This document shows positions 13,964 through 21,845 of a stretch of 25,206 nt of DNA, piece by piece. The notes under the pieces were generated by a model that did not search any database, had not been told where the DNA came from, and saw only the letters and a list, made by a program, of their open reading frames with translations. How positions within the stretch are numbered: position 1 is the stretch's first letter; each line of letters opens with the position of its first letter. Source of the DNA: JBBQFD01 sp038321575. GTDB lineage: Bacteria; Bacillota_I; Bacilli_A; RF39; UBA660. The stretch covers positions 1 to 25,206 of the forward strand of contig JBBQFD010000008.1 in the NCBI GenBank assembly GCA_038321575.1, read 5' to 3'. Both the position numbers and the translations under genes were made by a program.

Positions 13964-14902
13964 TTAATTTTTTTTAATTTTGTGATTGTTAATTTCATTC
14001 ATAAAAATATCATTATATGTTAATTTTATACCTTCTTGCAATCCTATTCTCGGCTCCCAACCAAGTTCTTTTTTAGCCTTAGTAATATCTAAAACATTTA
14101 TTGGAACATCTATACTTCGTGAGTTTTTATATTCTACAATGACTTCTTTACTAATTGTTGATTTAATTATATCTAACACATTATTGACGGTTGTAACATC
14201 ACCACTGCCAATATTTAATATTTTTTCAATAGTTGGTGTTATCATGGCCAAATACATTGCTTCAGTTAAATCATCAATGTATATGTAATCTCTTCCAACA
14301 CTTCCGTCTCCCCATACTTCAAGTGTTTGACCATTATATAATTGATTAAGATAGACATTAATTAATCCTTGATTACCAGAAATATGAAACGGACCATATG
14401 GATTTGCTACACGCAATATTTGATAATCTAATTTATAAAGATAGTTATATAAATGCAAATATTTTTCAATCATTAACTTTGTAATTCCATACGAACATAT
14501 TGGATAATTTTTATCCGTTTCATTAATGGGGATATTTTCTGGAATTCCATACACTGTGCCACCAGACGAAGTAAAAATAATCTTTTTAATATTTTTATTT
14601 TTAATAATATCAAGCAATTTAATGGTATTAATGACGTTCGATTCTATATCAAATATCATATTACTATTTGAGTTTGTAGCATTAGTTGTACTAATTAAAT
14701 GATATACAATATCTACGTTATCAAACATTCGCGAATAATTTTCAAGTTTTGTAAAGTCCCCTTGTATATATACGATGTCATCAATTAGACGATCTTCGTC
14801 AATATTATTAGAGAAGACTACAACTTCATGATTTTGTTTTTTCAATTTAATGCACAAATTATGACCAATAAATCCTTGACCGCCTAATACCAATACTTTC
14901 AT
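13964..14902 (-). CDS. NAD-dependent nucleotide-sugar epimerase/dehydratase (extended SDR, GalE-like)
   Basis: An extended short-chain dehydrogenase of 312 residues. The NAD-binding motif is LGGQGFIG at about residues 6-13. The catalytic triad is visible as TSSGG (about 111-115) and YGITK (Tyr 138, Lys 142). Substrate-side elements are RVANPYGP, GDGSVGRDYIYIDDL and the C-terminal ELGWEPRIGLQEGI. The best fit is a UDP-glucose or UDP-GlcNAc 4-epimerase, although dTDP-sugar enzymes share all these motifs. A role supplying UDP-galactose to Glf is plausible from context. The ATG at 14902 follows AAAGGAGATAATT. It is part of the long minus-strand operon. Confidence 0.88.
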   Translation of the reverse strand: MKVLVLGGQGFIGHNLCIKLKKQNHEVVVFSNNIDEDRLIDDIVYIQGDFTKLENYSRMFDNVDIVYHLISTTNATNSNSNMIFDIESNVINTIKLLDIIKNKNIKKIIFTSSGGTVYGIPENIPINETDKNYPICSYGITKLMIEKYLHLYNYLYKLDYQILRVANPYGPFHISGNQGLINVYLNQLYNGQTLEVWGDGSVGRDYIYIDDLTEAMYLAMITPTIEKILNIGSGDVTTVNNVLDIIKSTISKEVIVEYKNSRSIDVPINVLDITKAKKELGWEPRIGLQEGIKLTYNDIFMNEINNHKIKKN

Positions 14903-14951
14903 AATTAATTATCTCCTTTTTACATTAAATTTATCGTGTTGTTTTTTTATT

Positions 14952-15302
14952 TTATTTTCTACCAGTGGTTATCAAAATTATTCCTACAATCACTGTTAAA
15001 ACTCCTATTACGTTTTGTATAGTAATTGTTTCATTAAATATAAAATATGCTGCTAATAAAACCAATATTTGTATTATACCACTTGTTATTGGAACTATAT
15101 ATGATAAATCGAACGAAATAAGTAATTTTTGCCAAAGTAAAAAACTTATAACATACAAAACGAATCCGCACAATGTAATATAACCTATTTTAAAATTTAA
15201 TAATCCCTTGGTTATTATAGATATGGAATTACCACCTAATTTCATTAAAATGATAGCACTCGTTGTTATCAATAAATAGATAACCGTCAATAATATTTGC
15301 AT
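14952..15302 (-). CDS. Four-helix SMR/EamA-like membrane protein (putative lipid-sugar flippase)
   Basis: A 116-residue integral membrane protein with four predicted helices, close in size and pattern to small multidrug resistance proteins and to ArnE/ArnF-type flippase subunits. It contains TTSAIILMKLGG in helix 1, LCGFVLYVISFLLWQKLL, LSYIVPITSGIIQILVLLAAYFIFNE and a final GVLTVIVGIILITTG. The helix 3-4 pattern (P-I-T-S-G, then F-x-E) is typical of the DMT superfamily. It sits 9 bp after the DUF2304 gene and near a DPM1-like GT2 and a GT-C-like protein, so flipping an undecaprenyl-phosphate sugar is a reasonable inference. The ATG at 15302 follows AGGAGGATATT. Confidence 0.82.
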   Translation of the reverse strand: MQILLTVIYLLITTSAIILMKLGGNSISIITKGLLNFKIGYITLCGFVLYVISFLLWQKLLISFDLSYIVPITSGIIQILVLLAAYFIFNETITIQNVIGVLTVIVGIILITTGRK

Positions 15303-15311
15303 AATATCCTC

Positions 15312-15662
15312 CTATAATTTCTTGATATCATAAACTTTTGTTTTTAAAATTGAAACTTCCTGGGTTAATAATTTAAGTGATTCTGCCTGTCTCGAAACTA
15401 TTACAGTTAATGAAAAACAAATAAATAATAATATCAAAATTCCACCCAAGAAAATCATATTAGATAGCTGAACAAATCCTATTATATGGGAAATTGTATA
15501 AATTAAGTTTGGTGTTATAATAGATATTAGCATGATTGCAGCAACAAATAACCATATAAATGCGTATCTTATATTTAATTTATCATTTCTAATAAAATAT
15601 AAAATGGAAAAAACAAAGAAAAAAGTAAATATTAATAATTCTATTTTTAAATCAGTTGACAC
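15312..15662 (-). CDS. DUF2304 small membrane protein (GacJ/SccP-like)
   Basis: A 116-residue protein with three predicted helices (around residues 8-25, 31-49 and 65-88) and a C-terminal heptad-like tail (SRQAESLKLLTQEVSILKTKV) likely to form a coiled coil. The pattern IRYAFIWLFVAAIMLIS matches DUF2304. In Streptococcus pyogenes GacJ, a protein of this type, forms a complex with the polyprenyl-phosphate GlcNAc synthase GacI and stimulates it. Here it directly follows a GacI-like GT2: its GTG start at 15662 shares one base with the TAG stop of that gene (TAGTG), so translation is coupled. AAGGAGTG precedes the GTG. Confidence 0.85.
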   Translation of the reverse strand: MSTDLKIELLIFTFFFVFSILYFIRNDKLNIRYAFIWLFVAAIMLISIITPNLIYTISHIIGFVQLSNMIFLGGILILLFICFSLTVIVSRQAESLKLLTQEVSILKTKVYDIKKL

Positions 15663-16399
15663 TATTTAACACTCCTTTTTTTGATGCTGTTAATAAATAT
15701 AAATAAACTAACATTCAACATATAATAAATAACTTTCCATTTAATAATTGATGATTTTCCTCCTTGACGTTCACTCATCTCAACAGGTATTTCAACAATT
15801 TTAAATTTATTTTTTATTAAAGTAACAATTGAAGAAGGTTCGGGATATTCAAAGGGATAACTATTTGCAAAAATTTTTATTATCTCTCTATTTGCTGCTC
15901 TAAATCCAGAAGTCGGATCATATATTTTTTTTCCTGTAAAGAAATTAATCAAAAATGATATAATCTTTATACCAAATTGTCGTGATTTAGTCGACTTAAA
16001 TTTACTTAAGTTACCAACAAACCTTGAACCAATCACAAAATCAGCATTTAAATCTATAATTGGTTTAATTAAATCTTTGACATAATTTATATTGTGTTGA
16101 CCATCGCCATCAAATTGAATAGCAATGTCATAATTCTTTTCTTTTGCATATTTATAACCTGTTTGAACAGCGCCACCAATCCCTAGATTGTGTATTAATG
16201 ATATATGTGGGATATTGTTTTCATTACAAATGTTTTCAGTATTATCTGTAGAACCATCATTAATTACCATAACATCATAATGTGATTTAAATTTAACATT
16301 ATACTCAATTATTGAATTATATGTTTTGAGAATATTATCTTGTTCATTATAAGCAGGAATAATTAATAATATCTTCATAATAATTTTTCTTTCTTTCAT
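15662..16399 (-). CDS. DPM1/GtrB-like polyprenyl-phosphate glycosyltransferase (GT2)
   Basis: The enzyme likely transfers a sugar from a nucleotide donor to undecaprenyl phosphate. Signatures are LLIIPAYNEQDNI, VINDGSTDNT, HNLGIGGAVQTGYKYA, FDGDGQHN (the metal-binding acidic motif), DFVIGSRFVGN, DPTSGFRAANREII and SERQGGKSSI, all characteristic of the DPM1/GtrB/GacI branch. No long C-terminal membrane pair like that of GtrB is present, only one hydrophobic stretch near the end (YYMLNVSLFIFI). The ATG at 16399 follows GGAGGG. A second in-frame ATG at 16378 (MKILLIIPAYNEQ) is also possible, and a longer TTG start is less likely. It overlaps the DUF2304 gene by 1 nt and follows the GT-C gene by 22 bp. 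Confidence 0.92.
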   Translation of the reverse strand: MKERKIIMKILLIIPAYNEQDNILKTYNSIIEYNVKFKSHYDVMVINDGSTDNTENICNENNIPHISLIHNLGIGGAVQTGYKYAKEKNYDIAIQFDGDGQHNINYVKDLIKPIIDLNADFVIGSRFVGNLSKFKSTKSRQFGIKIISFLINFFTGKKIYDPTSGFRAANREIIKIFANSYPFEYPEPSSIVTLIKNKFKIVEIPVEMSERQGGKSSIIKWKVIYYMLNVSLFIFINSIKKRSVK

Positions 16400-16421
16400 A
16401 TTTCCCTCCAAAACAAAATAA

Positions 16422-18284
16422 TTATAAATAGAAATTAGTTATCATAAGATATAGCGATAAAACTCCAAATATAATAATTGCGATAGTCAAATATTTATTC
16501 ATTTTAATATTATCAATATTTAAATTAAAAGTATTGTTAAGTAACAATGCTAATAGTGGCATAATCGGAATTAAATATCGTCCCTGAAATCCAGATATAT
16601 GCTCAGCTTTAATCGGTGTAAATGTTAAATATAATGTAGACATAGTTGCGCCAATGCAAAGTAATACTACCATCAGAATAACTAATTTTTGCTTAAAATT
16701 TAAACTGCATATATTTTTATTCGCGCTCACTATAAATAATATAAATAAAATTATAACAAAAGGTATATCCCCTATCCCACCACAATAAGCGAGATTAACT
16801 GTAAATTGCTGCATATATCCAATGGTTGACGAATTGAATGTATTGAAGATTGTAAATATATAATTAATAGGACTGGTTACTATGTAAAAAAACTGTTGTT
16901 TTACATCTACTCCTGTTACAATCCATTGTGTTAATCCCATAGAATTAGCGTATAAGTAACCGCCTACAAATAACCCAATACTTAAAAATAAGGAAATAAG
17001 TCTAATAACATTTTTTGATAACTTATTTTTATATTTTTCTTTTGGAATCAGCATTATTAATAAGAATATAGGAAAATAGGCAATTTTTGAAATTGTGACA
17101 AATGAACATGATAATAAAATCATCAAAATATTTACGTTATTTGTTTTTTTAGCGTTAAAAATTTCATTCAATATCAAAGCTACAGATAAAATAGCAAATG
17201 CATTTGTAGTAACATCCGCTGAATAAGAACATGCTTGAAATAAAGCAACTGGTAATAATGCTAAGAAAAATAATATGCTCTGAAAATTCTTGCATTTTTT
17301 TAATGCAAAAAAACAAACTATACTATAAATAATCAAATTAAAAAGTCTTCCCGCATAAAATTGTATTATTAATGATGCCCCCAACATTTTAGCAATTAAA
17401 ATACCAAATCCTGAAAAAATATATGGAATAAAAGTATATGTAATAGCTGTGGAATGGTAATATTGAAGCGAGTAGCCTTGACTTGTTAATTTATCTAATT
17501 CTTTAAATTGATATTTAAAGTCATTAAAAGTACTATAAGTTCTAACATCATATCCAGTAATTAAAAATTTATCTGAATTTTCTGGCCATTTTATCATTTC
17601 TTTTTCACGCATTATAACATTTCCAGAAGCTAAATTATATGATTTTACAAAATGTTCCCTTTCATCCCAAGAAAAATATATTGGATTAAATAGTAACATA
17701 CCAATTCCAAATATTAAAGATATTTTTAAAAATTCATTTGGTAATATAAAATCTTCTTTTTTGTAAATCGTTAAACTTACATTGAAAATAAAATATAAAC
17801 AAATTGAAATAAATATATATCTGAAAACATTGAAACTAAAAGAGTTGTCAATGTTTATATTTTTAATTGTTATTCTTTCATTTGCATTTAAATGAAATAT
17901 CAATTTTATATTGCTGATATTTTCATTAATACTAATATTTTTTTTATTAAACGCTTGATTTACTACTTCTGATTTTTTAAAGGACTCAATATTTTTTTTA
18001 GTAATAATAACATCAAATGGTATTTTTCTATTTTGATCATAAACATCAAAGTTTAATTCGTCGAGATAAACATTTATATTTTTGACTTTAATTTCATAAT
18101 CTAAGCTTATGTCTGAAACTGGTTTTAGTGTTATTTCAATATTATTTTTATCAATAGGAATATTTTTATAATTTCTAATAGGTAAATCGTTAATTGAAAT
18201 TTCTAATACAAAAGCAATCAATAATATTGAAATAATTATTAATAATTTTTTAATTATTTTGCCACTCTTCATTAACTTTTTCAT
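16422..18284 (-). CDS. DUF2142-type multi-helix membrane protein, probable GT-C glycosyltransferase
   Basis: A 620-residue membrane protein with about a dozen predicted helices. After an N-terminal helix (about 12-30) there is a soluble, extracytoplasmic region of roughly 120 residues with alternating strand pattern. The helical core starts near residue 152. NPIYFSWDEREHF (about 200-212) occupies the first-loop acidic motif position typical of GT-C enzymes and DUF2142 proteins, and ISGFQGRYLIPIMPLL near the C-terminus is another family hallmark. GT-C enzymes use polyprenyl-phosphate sugars outside the membrane; GacL and SccQ do this in streptococci. The adjacent DPM1-like, DUF2304 and SMR-like genes fit that role. 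The ATG at 18284 is preferred over a TTG at 18299; GGGGAA lies upstream. Confidence 0.82.
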   Translation of the reverse strand: MKKLMKSGKIIKKLLIIISILLIAFVLEISINDLPIRNYKNIPIDKNNIEITLKPVSDISLDYEIKVKNINVYLDELNFDVYDQNRKIPFDVIITKKNIESFKKSEVVNQAFNKKNISINENISNIKLIFHLNANERITIKNINIDNSFSFNVFRYIFISICLYFIFNVSLTIYKKEDFILPNEFLKISLIFGIGMLLFNPIYFSWDEREHFVKSYNLASGNVIMREKEMIKWPENSDKFLITGYDVRTYSTFNDFKYQFKELDKLTSQGYSLQYYHSTAITYTFIPYIFSGFGILIAKMLGASLIIQFYAGRLFNLIIYSIVCFFALKKCKNFQSILFFLALLPVALFQACSYSADVTTNAFAILSVALILNEIFNAKKTNNVNILMILLSCSFVTISKIAYFPIFLLIMLIPKEKYKNKLSKNVIRLISLFLSIGLFVGGYLYANSMGLTQWIVTGVDVKQQFFYIVTSPINYIFTIFNTFNSSTIGYMQQFTVNLAYCGGIGDIPFVIILFILFIVSANKNICSLNFKQKLVILMVVLLCIGATMSTLYLTFTPIKAEHISGFQGRYLIPIMPLLALLLNNTFNLNIDNIKMNKYLTIAIIIFGVLSLYLMITNFYL

Positions 18285-18317
18285 AAAAACGTTCCCCAAT
18301 TCTAATTAAAATTTATA

Positions 18318-19088
18318 TTATAACTCTTCAACAAATCTTTTTTCTAACTTTTTAAATATTTTATATCCAATTAATAAAAATACATTACATATTATAAATA
18401 AATATAATAAATTTAGCATGTTAGGCATTTTTTGATAGAACAAAATATCTCTGTATGCATTTATAATGTGTAACATTGGATTTAAATCAAAAATCGGTCT
18501 TAATTTAGCGGGAATAGATCCTACTGAATACACTATTGGGTTCAAATAAAACCAAAGCATCATCAAAACATTTATAAAATATTCTAAATCTCTTATGTAA
18601 ACTGTTATTGACGATAATATGAAAGCAAAAGCTATCAATAAAATATATTGTGTTAGAATAACAAACGGAATCAATAATATATATAGGCTTATACCGACAC
18701 CTGATATAAGTAATGCTCCAATTATAATAACAAATGAAATTAAAAAATTTAATAAATTGCTTGTAACGATTGAAACAGGTAATATTTCTCTTGGAAAATA
18801 TACTTTTTTTAATATTCCTGCATTGCTAACAATTGTTGTTGTGCTTTGCACCATAGTTATGTTGAAAAAATTCCAAGGAATTAAAGCAACGACTAAAAAT
18901 ACGGTATAATTTTTTATTCCAGTTTTCATGATTGATGAAAAAACCAATGAAAATATTAGTAATTGTAATAAGGGATTAATAAATGACCATAAAACACCTA
19001 AAAAAGACTTTTTATATTTTCCACGAAATTCTTTTAATACTGATGTTTTTAAGAATTCGCGATATTTAAACAAATCTCTTATCATCAT
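18318..19088 (-). CDS. wzm: ABC-2 polysaccharide exporter, permease subunit (Wzm/TagG/RgpC-like)
   Basis: A 256-residue permease with six predicted helices that exports lipid-linked polysaccharide across the membrane. Family features are the amphipathic N-terminus KTSVLKEFRGKYKKSFLGVLWSFINPL, the segment VFLVVALIPWNFF, GILKKVYFPREILPVSIV, and WFYLNPIVYSVGSIPAKLRPIFDLNPM towards the C-terminus. It partners the ATPase encoded immediately upstream. The start overlaps the ATPase stop by one base (TAATG), with GGTGAT 5 nt before it inside the end of that gene, so the two subunits are translationally coupled. It is probably the exporter for the main glycan chain of this locus. Confidence 0.93.
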   Translation of the reverse strand: MMIRDLFKYREFLKTSVLKEFRGKYKKSFLGVLWSFINPLLQLLIFSLVFSSIMKTGIKNYTVFLVVALIPWNFFNITMVQSTTTIVSNAGILKKVYFPREILPVSIVTSNLLNFLISFVIIIGALLISGVGISLYILLIPFVILTQYILLIAFAFILSSITVYIRDLEYFINVLMMLWFYLNPIVYSVGSIPAKLRPIFDLNPMLHIINAYRDILFYQKMPNMLNLLYLFIICNVFLLIGYKIFKKLEKRFVEEL

Positions 19089-19831
19089 TATTGATCACCA
19101 CATTCCTTAGCATATGCTTTTAAAACAACGTCAGTTTTACCATCCATCTTAATCTTTCCTTCACTTAACCAAACTGATCTATTACACAAAAATTTTACGG
19201 CCGTTGCTGAATGACTCACAAAAACCATTGTTTTTCCCTCGTTTTTCAAAGCTTTCATTTTTTTCATGCATTTTTCTTGAAAATGTTGATCACCTACTGC
19301 TAATATTTCATCCATTAATAATATGTCTGCATCAACATTTATAGCAACTGAAAAAGCCAATCGCATATACATACCTGATGAATATGTACGTATTGGACTA
19401 TCTATTTGTTCCCCAAGTTCAGAAAATTCGATTATTTTATCTATTCTTTTATTAATTTCTTTTCGATCTAATCCAAAAATGGATGCATTAAAATATATAT
19501 TCTCTCTGCCTGAAAAATCAGCGTGAAATCCTGCACCTAATTCTAACAATGAAGTTAATTTACCATTTACATATATGTTACCAGAATTTGGATAAATTAT
19601 TTTAGTCATTAATTTTAATAGTGTACTTTTTCCGCTACCATTAACGCCAATTAATCCAACTGTTTCACCCTTATTAATGGTTAAATTAATATTTTTAAGT
19701 ACTTCTCTCTTCTCTTTGTTATTTCTATTCCAAAACAATAATCTCTCTTTTAATGTGTTTGCTTTATCAAAATATACATTAAAATGTTTCGACATATTCA
19801 CGACGTTTATTACATAATCATTTTTTTTCAT
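19088..19831 (-). CDS. wzt: ABC polysaccharide exporter, ATP-binding subunit (Wzt/TagH/RgpD-like)
   Basis: A 247-residue ABC ATPase. Walker A is GVNGSGKST at about residues 62-70. The polysaccharide-exporter hallmark LLELGAGFHADFSGREN follows (about 95-111). The signature is YSSGMYMRLAF (150-160) and Walker B ILLMDEILAVGD (170-181), with HSATAV as the switch histidine region. The protein ends soon after the nucleotide-binding domain. It lacks the C-terminal carbohydrate-binding domain seen in chain-terminated Wzt proteins, so export here should not depend on recognition of a modified chain end by this subunit. The ATG at 19831 follows AGAGGTGAGT. It has its own promoter and is the first gene downstream of it. 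Confidence 0.94.
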   Translation of the reverse strand: MKKNDYVINVVNMSKHFNVYFDKANTLKERLLFWNRNNKEKREVLKNINLTINKGETVGLIGVNGSGKSTLLKLMTKIIYPNSGNIYVNGKLTSLLELGAGFHADFSGRENIYFNASIFGLDRKEINKRIDKIIEFSELGEQIDSPIRTYSSGMYMRLAFSVAINVDADILLMDEILAVGDQHFQEKCMKKMKALKNEGKTMVFVSHSATAVKFLCNRSVWLSEGKIKMDGKTDVVLKAYAKECGDQ

Positions 19832-19876
19832 TACTCACCTCTATATATTATGTTCTATTATTAATATACCTATATT

Positions 19877-19905
19877 AGTATACAACAAAAACAATTGGTA
19901 TTCAA
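19877..19905 (-). promoter_or_regulatory. Promoter of the wzt-to-glf segment
   Basis: TTGAAT, a 17-bp spacer and TATACT on the minus strand, 45 nt before the wzt ATG. The 79-bp gap holding it is the only sizeable gap in the right half of the operon; no terminator is seen in it, so read-through from upstream genes is likely. Confidence 0.7.
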
Positions 19906-19910
19906 TATCA

Positions 19911-21830
19911 TTACCTTTTAATTTGCCATTTTTCTTCCAAAAAAACGTATCTTTTTAAGATTTCTTTTTTTTGATTAGTATTAAATTTATATTTGTTATC
20001 TAAATATTGATGAATTTTTTTTATTTCATCAAAATGTAATTGTTTTTTGTTGGTAGTTGTCACATTTTTGCCATGTGCACGATAATAATTTAAATTCTTA
20101 TTTATGAAACAAATTTTACCCCTCGACATTAATTCAAGATAAAAAAGCCAATCACCCGCTTGTTTATATTCGTCCATCAATTTAAATACCTCATCAAAAT
20201 TTCCGTTTTTAAATATAATTGATGACACATTCGCGATAGTACAATTTAGATAAGCGAAGTTTTTTATTTCTTTTAATCCGTCATTAACAAAGTTTTTGTC
20301 CCAGTGACCAGTTCTCATAAGGTCTATATCATTTTTAACACTTTTATAGATCATTTTGCCATTTACATCAATAAAAGCTGTATCGGTGTATGATAAAACA
20401 ACATTAGGTACTTTCTTTATACTTTTAAGTTGCTCTTTTAAGAAGTTTTTACTTGAATAGTCATCAGCTTCGGCTATCCATACATATTGACCAGTAGCAC
20501 TTAAAATGCCCTTTTTCCATTGAATGAAAGCACTACCTGAATTCATATCATTATACGACGTTTTTACATCAATATATGGTTCGATTAATTTTTTAATGTG
20601 TTTAATCATCTCTATACTATTGTCTCTCGAACAATCATCTAAAATTATTAGTTCTTTAATTTTTTTCTTTTGATATAAGATACTATAAATTCTCTGATAT
20701 AAAAACTTTTCATAATTATAATTAGGAACAATAACAGAAACTTTAGCGGTTGTTTTTATTCTTTGTTGTTTTTTAGCCATCATTATAAGTGATTTATCAT
20801 CAATCAATAACGGAATAACTTTTTTTGTAAAATAATTTTTATAAAATTTATACGCCATCATTAACAAATCAGTTAAAAAAATTAGGTTTAATGTAATAAG
20901 CACGATAATAATCTTATAATATATTTTGTGCATTTTACTTTGTGTATTTAGAAAAATTATGAACTCTATATTTTTTTGGATTGAATAGCATTTAATTTCT
21001 TTAGCATATAATTTTAAATACTTATATCTTTTAATAAAAGATTTTTCTTTTGGAATTATATACAAAAGAAATAAAATTAATTGATTAAAAACTAAAGAAT
21101 CCATTAATTCATCACTATTACTTGTTTTTTTAAGTCTATTACTTAAAATTTTAAACGCTTTGAAAATATCAAATTTTTTCTCTGACAAAGATTCGTTTTG
21201 TACAGAGTTTTTTCTTTGAACATAGTTATAATATGTTAAATTTTGATATGTTGTTTTTTTGGATTCAATAATTGCAGGAATTATTGATACTATATCTTCA
21301 TTTATTATACCTTCTGCAAATAAATTATTTTTTAGGAGTTCTGTTTTTATAATTTTATTACATGGTGAGGCTGCCAAACCATTATTAATAATATTTTTTT
21401 TATTTATTTGACCTTCACAGGCAGAAATTAAAGTATCCATACCTGTAATTTCAGTATACTTTAAATATATATTAGTCACTACAATATCAGCACGCTCTTT
21501 TTCAAGCTTTTCAAACAATAAATTATAATAATTTTTTTCTAAATAATCATCTGAGTCCACAAAAGATACAAACTCACCTTTGCATTTTTTAATTGCTATA
21601 TTTCTTGAATACCCTGCACCTTTATTAGATTTATTTTCAATAATATTAATATTTGAGTGATTTAATTGATGTGTTTTAAGTTTTTTTAACGTGTTATCCG
21701 TCGAAAAATCATCAATTACAATAATTTCATAATTATTTATATTTTGATCATATATTGAATCCAAACATTTATCTATATATTTTTCAACATTATAGCATGG
21801 TATTATTATTGATAATTTTAATTTATCCAA
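19911..21830 (-). CDS. Two-domain family 2 glycosyltransferase (639 aa)
   Basis: The protein contains two GT-A domains. The first (about 1-215) starts LKLSIIIPCYNVEKYIDKCL, with VIDDFSTDNT and the DSDD motif at 92-95. The second (about 362-590) starts KVSVIVPNYNYEKFL, with ILDDCSRDNS and EADD at 454-457. The linker includes a hydrophobic helix near 304-326. Two active sites suggest it adds two different linkages or sugars. The start is a TTG at 21830, supported by AGGAAGTGAT five nt upstream; no ATG in frame fits. It is in the same frame as the preceding gene, separated from it by only a TGA stop and two sense codons, so coupled re-initiation is expected and read-through is conceivable. Donor sugars are unknown. 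Confidence 0.85.
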   Translation of the reverse strand: MDKLKLSIIIPCYNVEKYIDKCLDSIYDQNINNYEIIVIDDFSTDNTLKKLKTHQLNHSNINIIENKSNKGAGYSRNIAIKKCKGEFVSFVDSDDYLEKNYYNLLFEKLEKERADIVVTNIYLKYTEITGMDTLISACEGQINKKNIINNGLAASPCNKIIKTELLKNNLFAEGIINEDIVSIIPAIIESKKTTYQNLTYYNYVQRKNSVQNESLSEKKFDIFKAFKILSNRLKKTSNSDELMDSLVFNQLILFLLYIIPKEKSFIKRYKYLKLYAKEIKCYSIQKNIEFIIFLNTQSKMHKIYYKIIIVLITLNLIFLTDLLMMAYKFYKNYFTKKVIPLLIDDKSLIMMAKKQQRIKTTAKVSVIVPNYNYEKFLYQRIYSILYQKKKIKELIILDDCSRDNSIEMIKHIKKLIEPYIDVKTSYNDMNSGSAFIQWKKGILSATGQYVWIAEADDYSSKNFLKEQLKSIKKVPNVVLSYTDTAFIDVNGKMIYKSVKNDIDLMRTGHWDKNFVNDGLKEIKNFAYLNCTIANVSSIIFKNGNFDEVFKLMDEYKQAGDWLFYLELMSRGKICFINKNLNYYRAHGKNVTTTNKKQLHFDEIKKIHQYLDNKYKFNTNQKKEILKRYVFLEEKWQIKR

Positions 21831-21835
21831 AATAT

Positions 21836-21845
21836 ATCACTTCCT
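21836..21845 (-). promoter_or_regulatory. Ribosome-binding site containing the upstream TGA stop
   Basis: AGGAAGTGAT on the minus strand matches AGGAGGTGAT at nine of ten positions and lies 5 nt before the TTG at 21830. Its TGA is the stop codon of the upstream glycosyltransferase gene. It decides the TTG start. Confidence 0.7.

Noticed and set aside
13951..13998. Longer start for the GT2 gene at 13162-13950
   Set aside because: It would overlap the end of the upstream epimerase gene and lacks a ribosome-binding site; the ATG at 13950 follows AAGGAGA.
14965..15183. Plus-strand reading frames opposite the envelope and housekeeping genes (for example 907-1152, 5844-6083, 14965-15183, 18619-18909, 23047-23283)
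   Set aside because: They lie antisense within well-supported genes, have no ribosome-binding sites or recognisable motifs, and are expected shadows.
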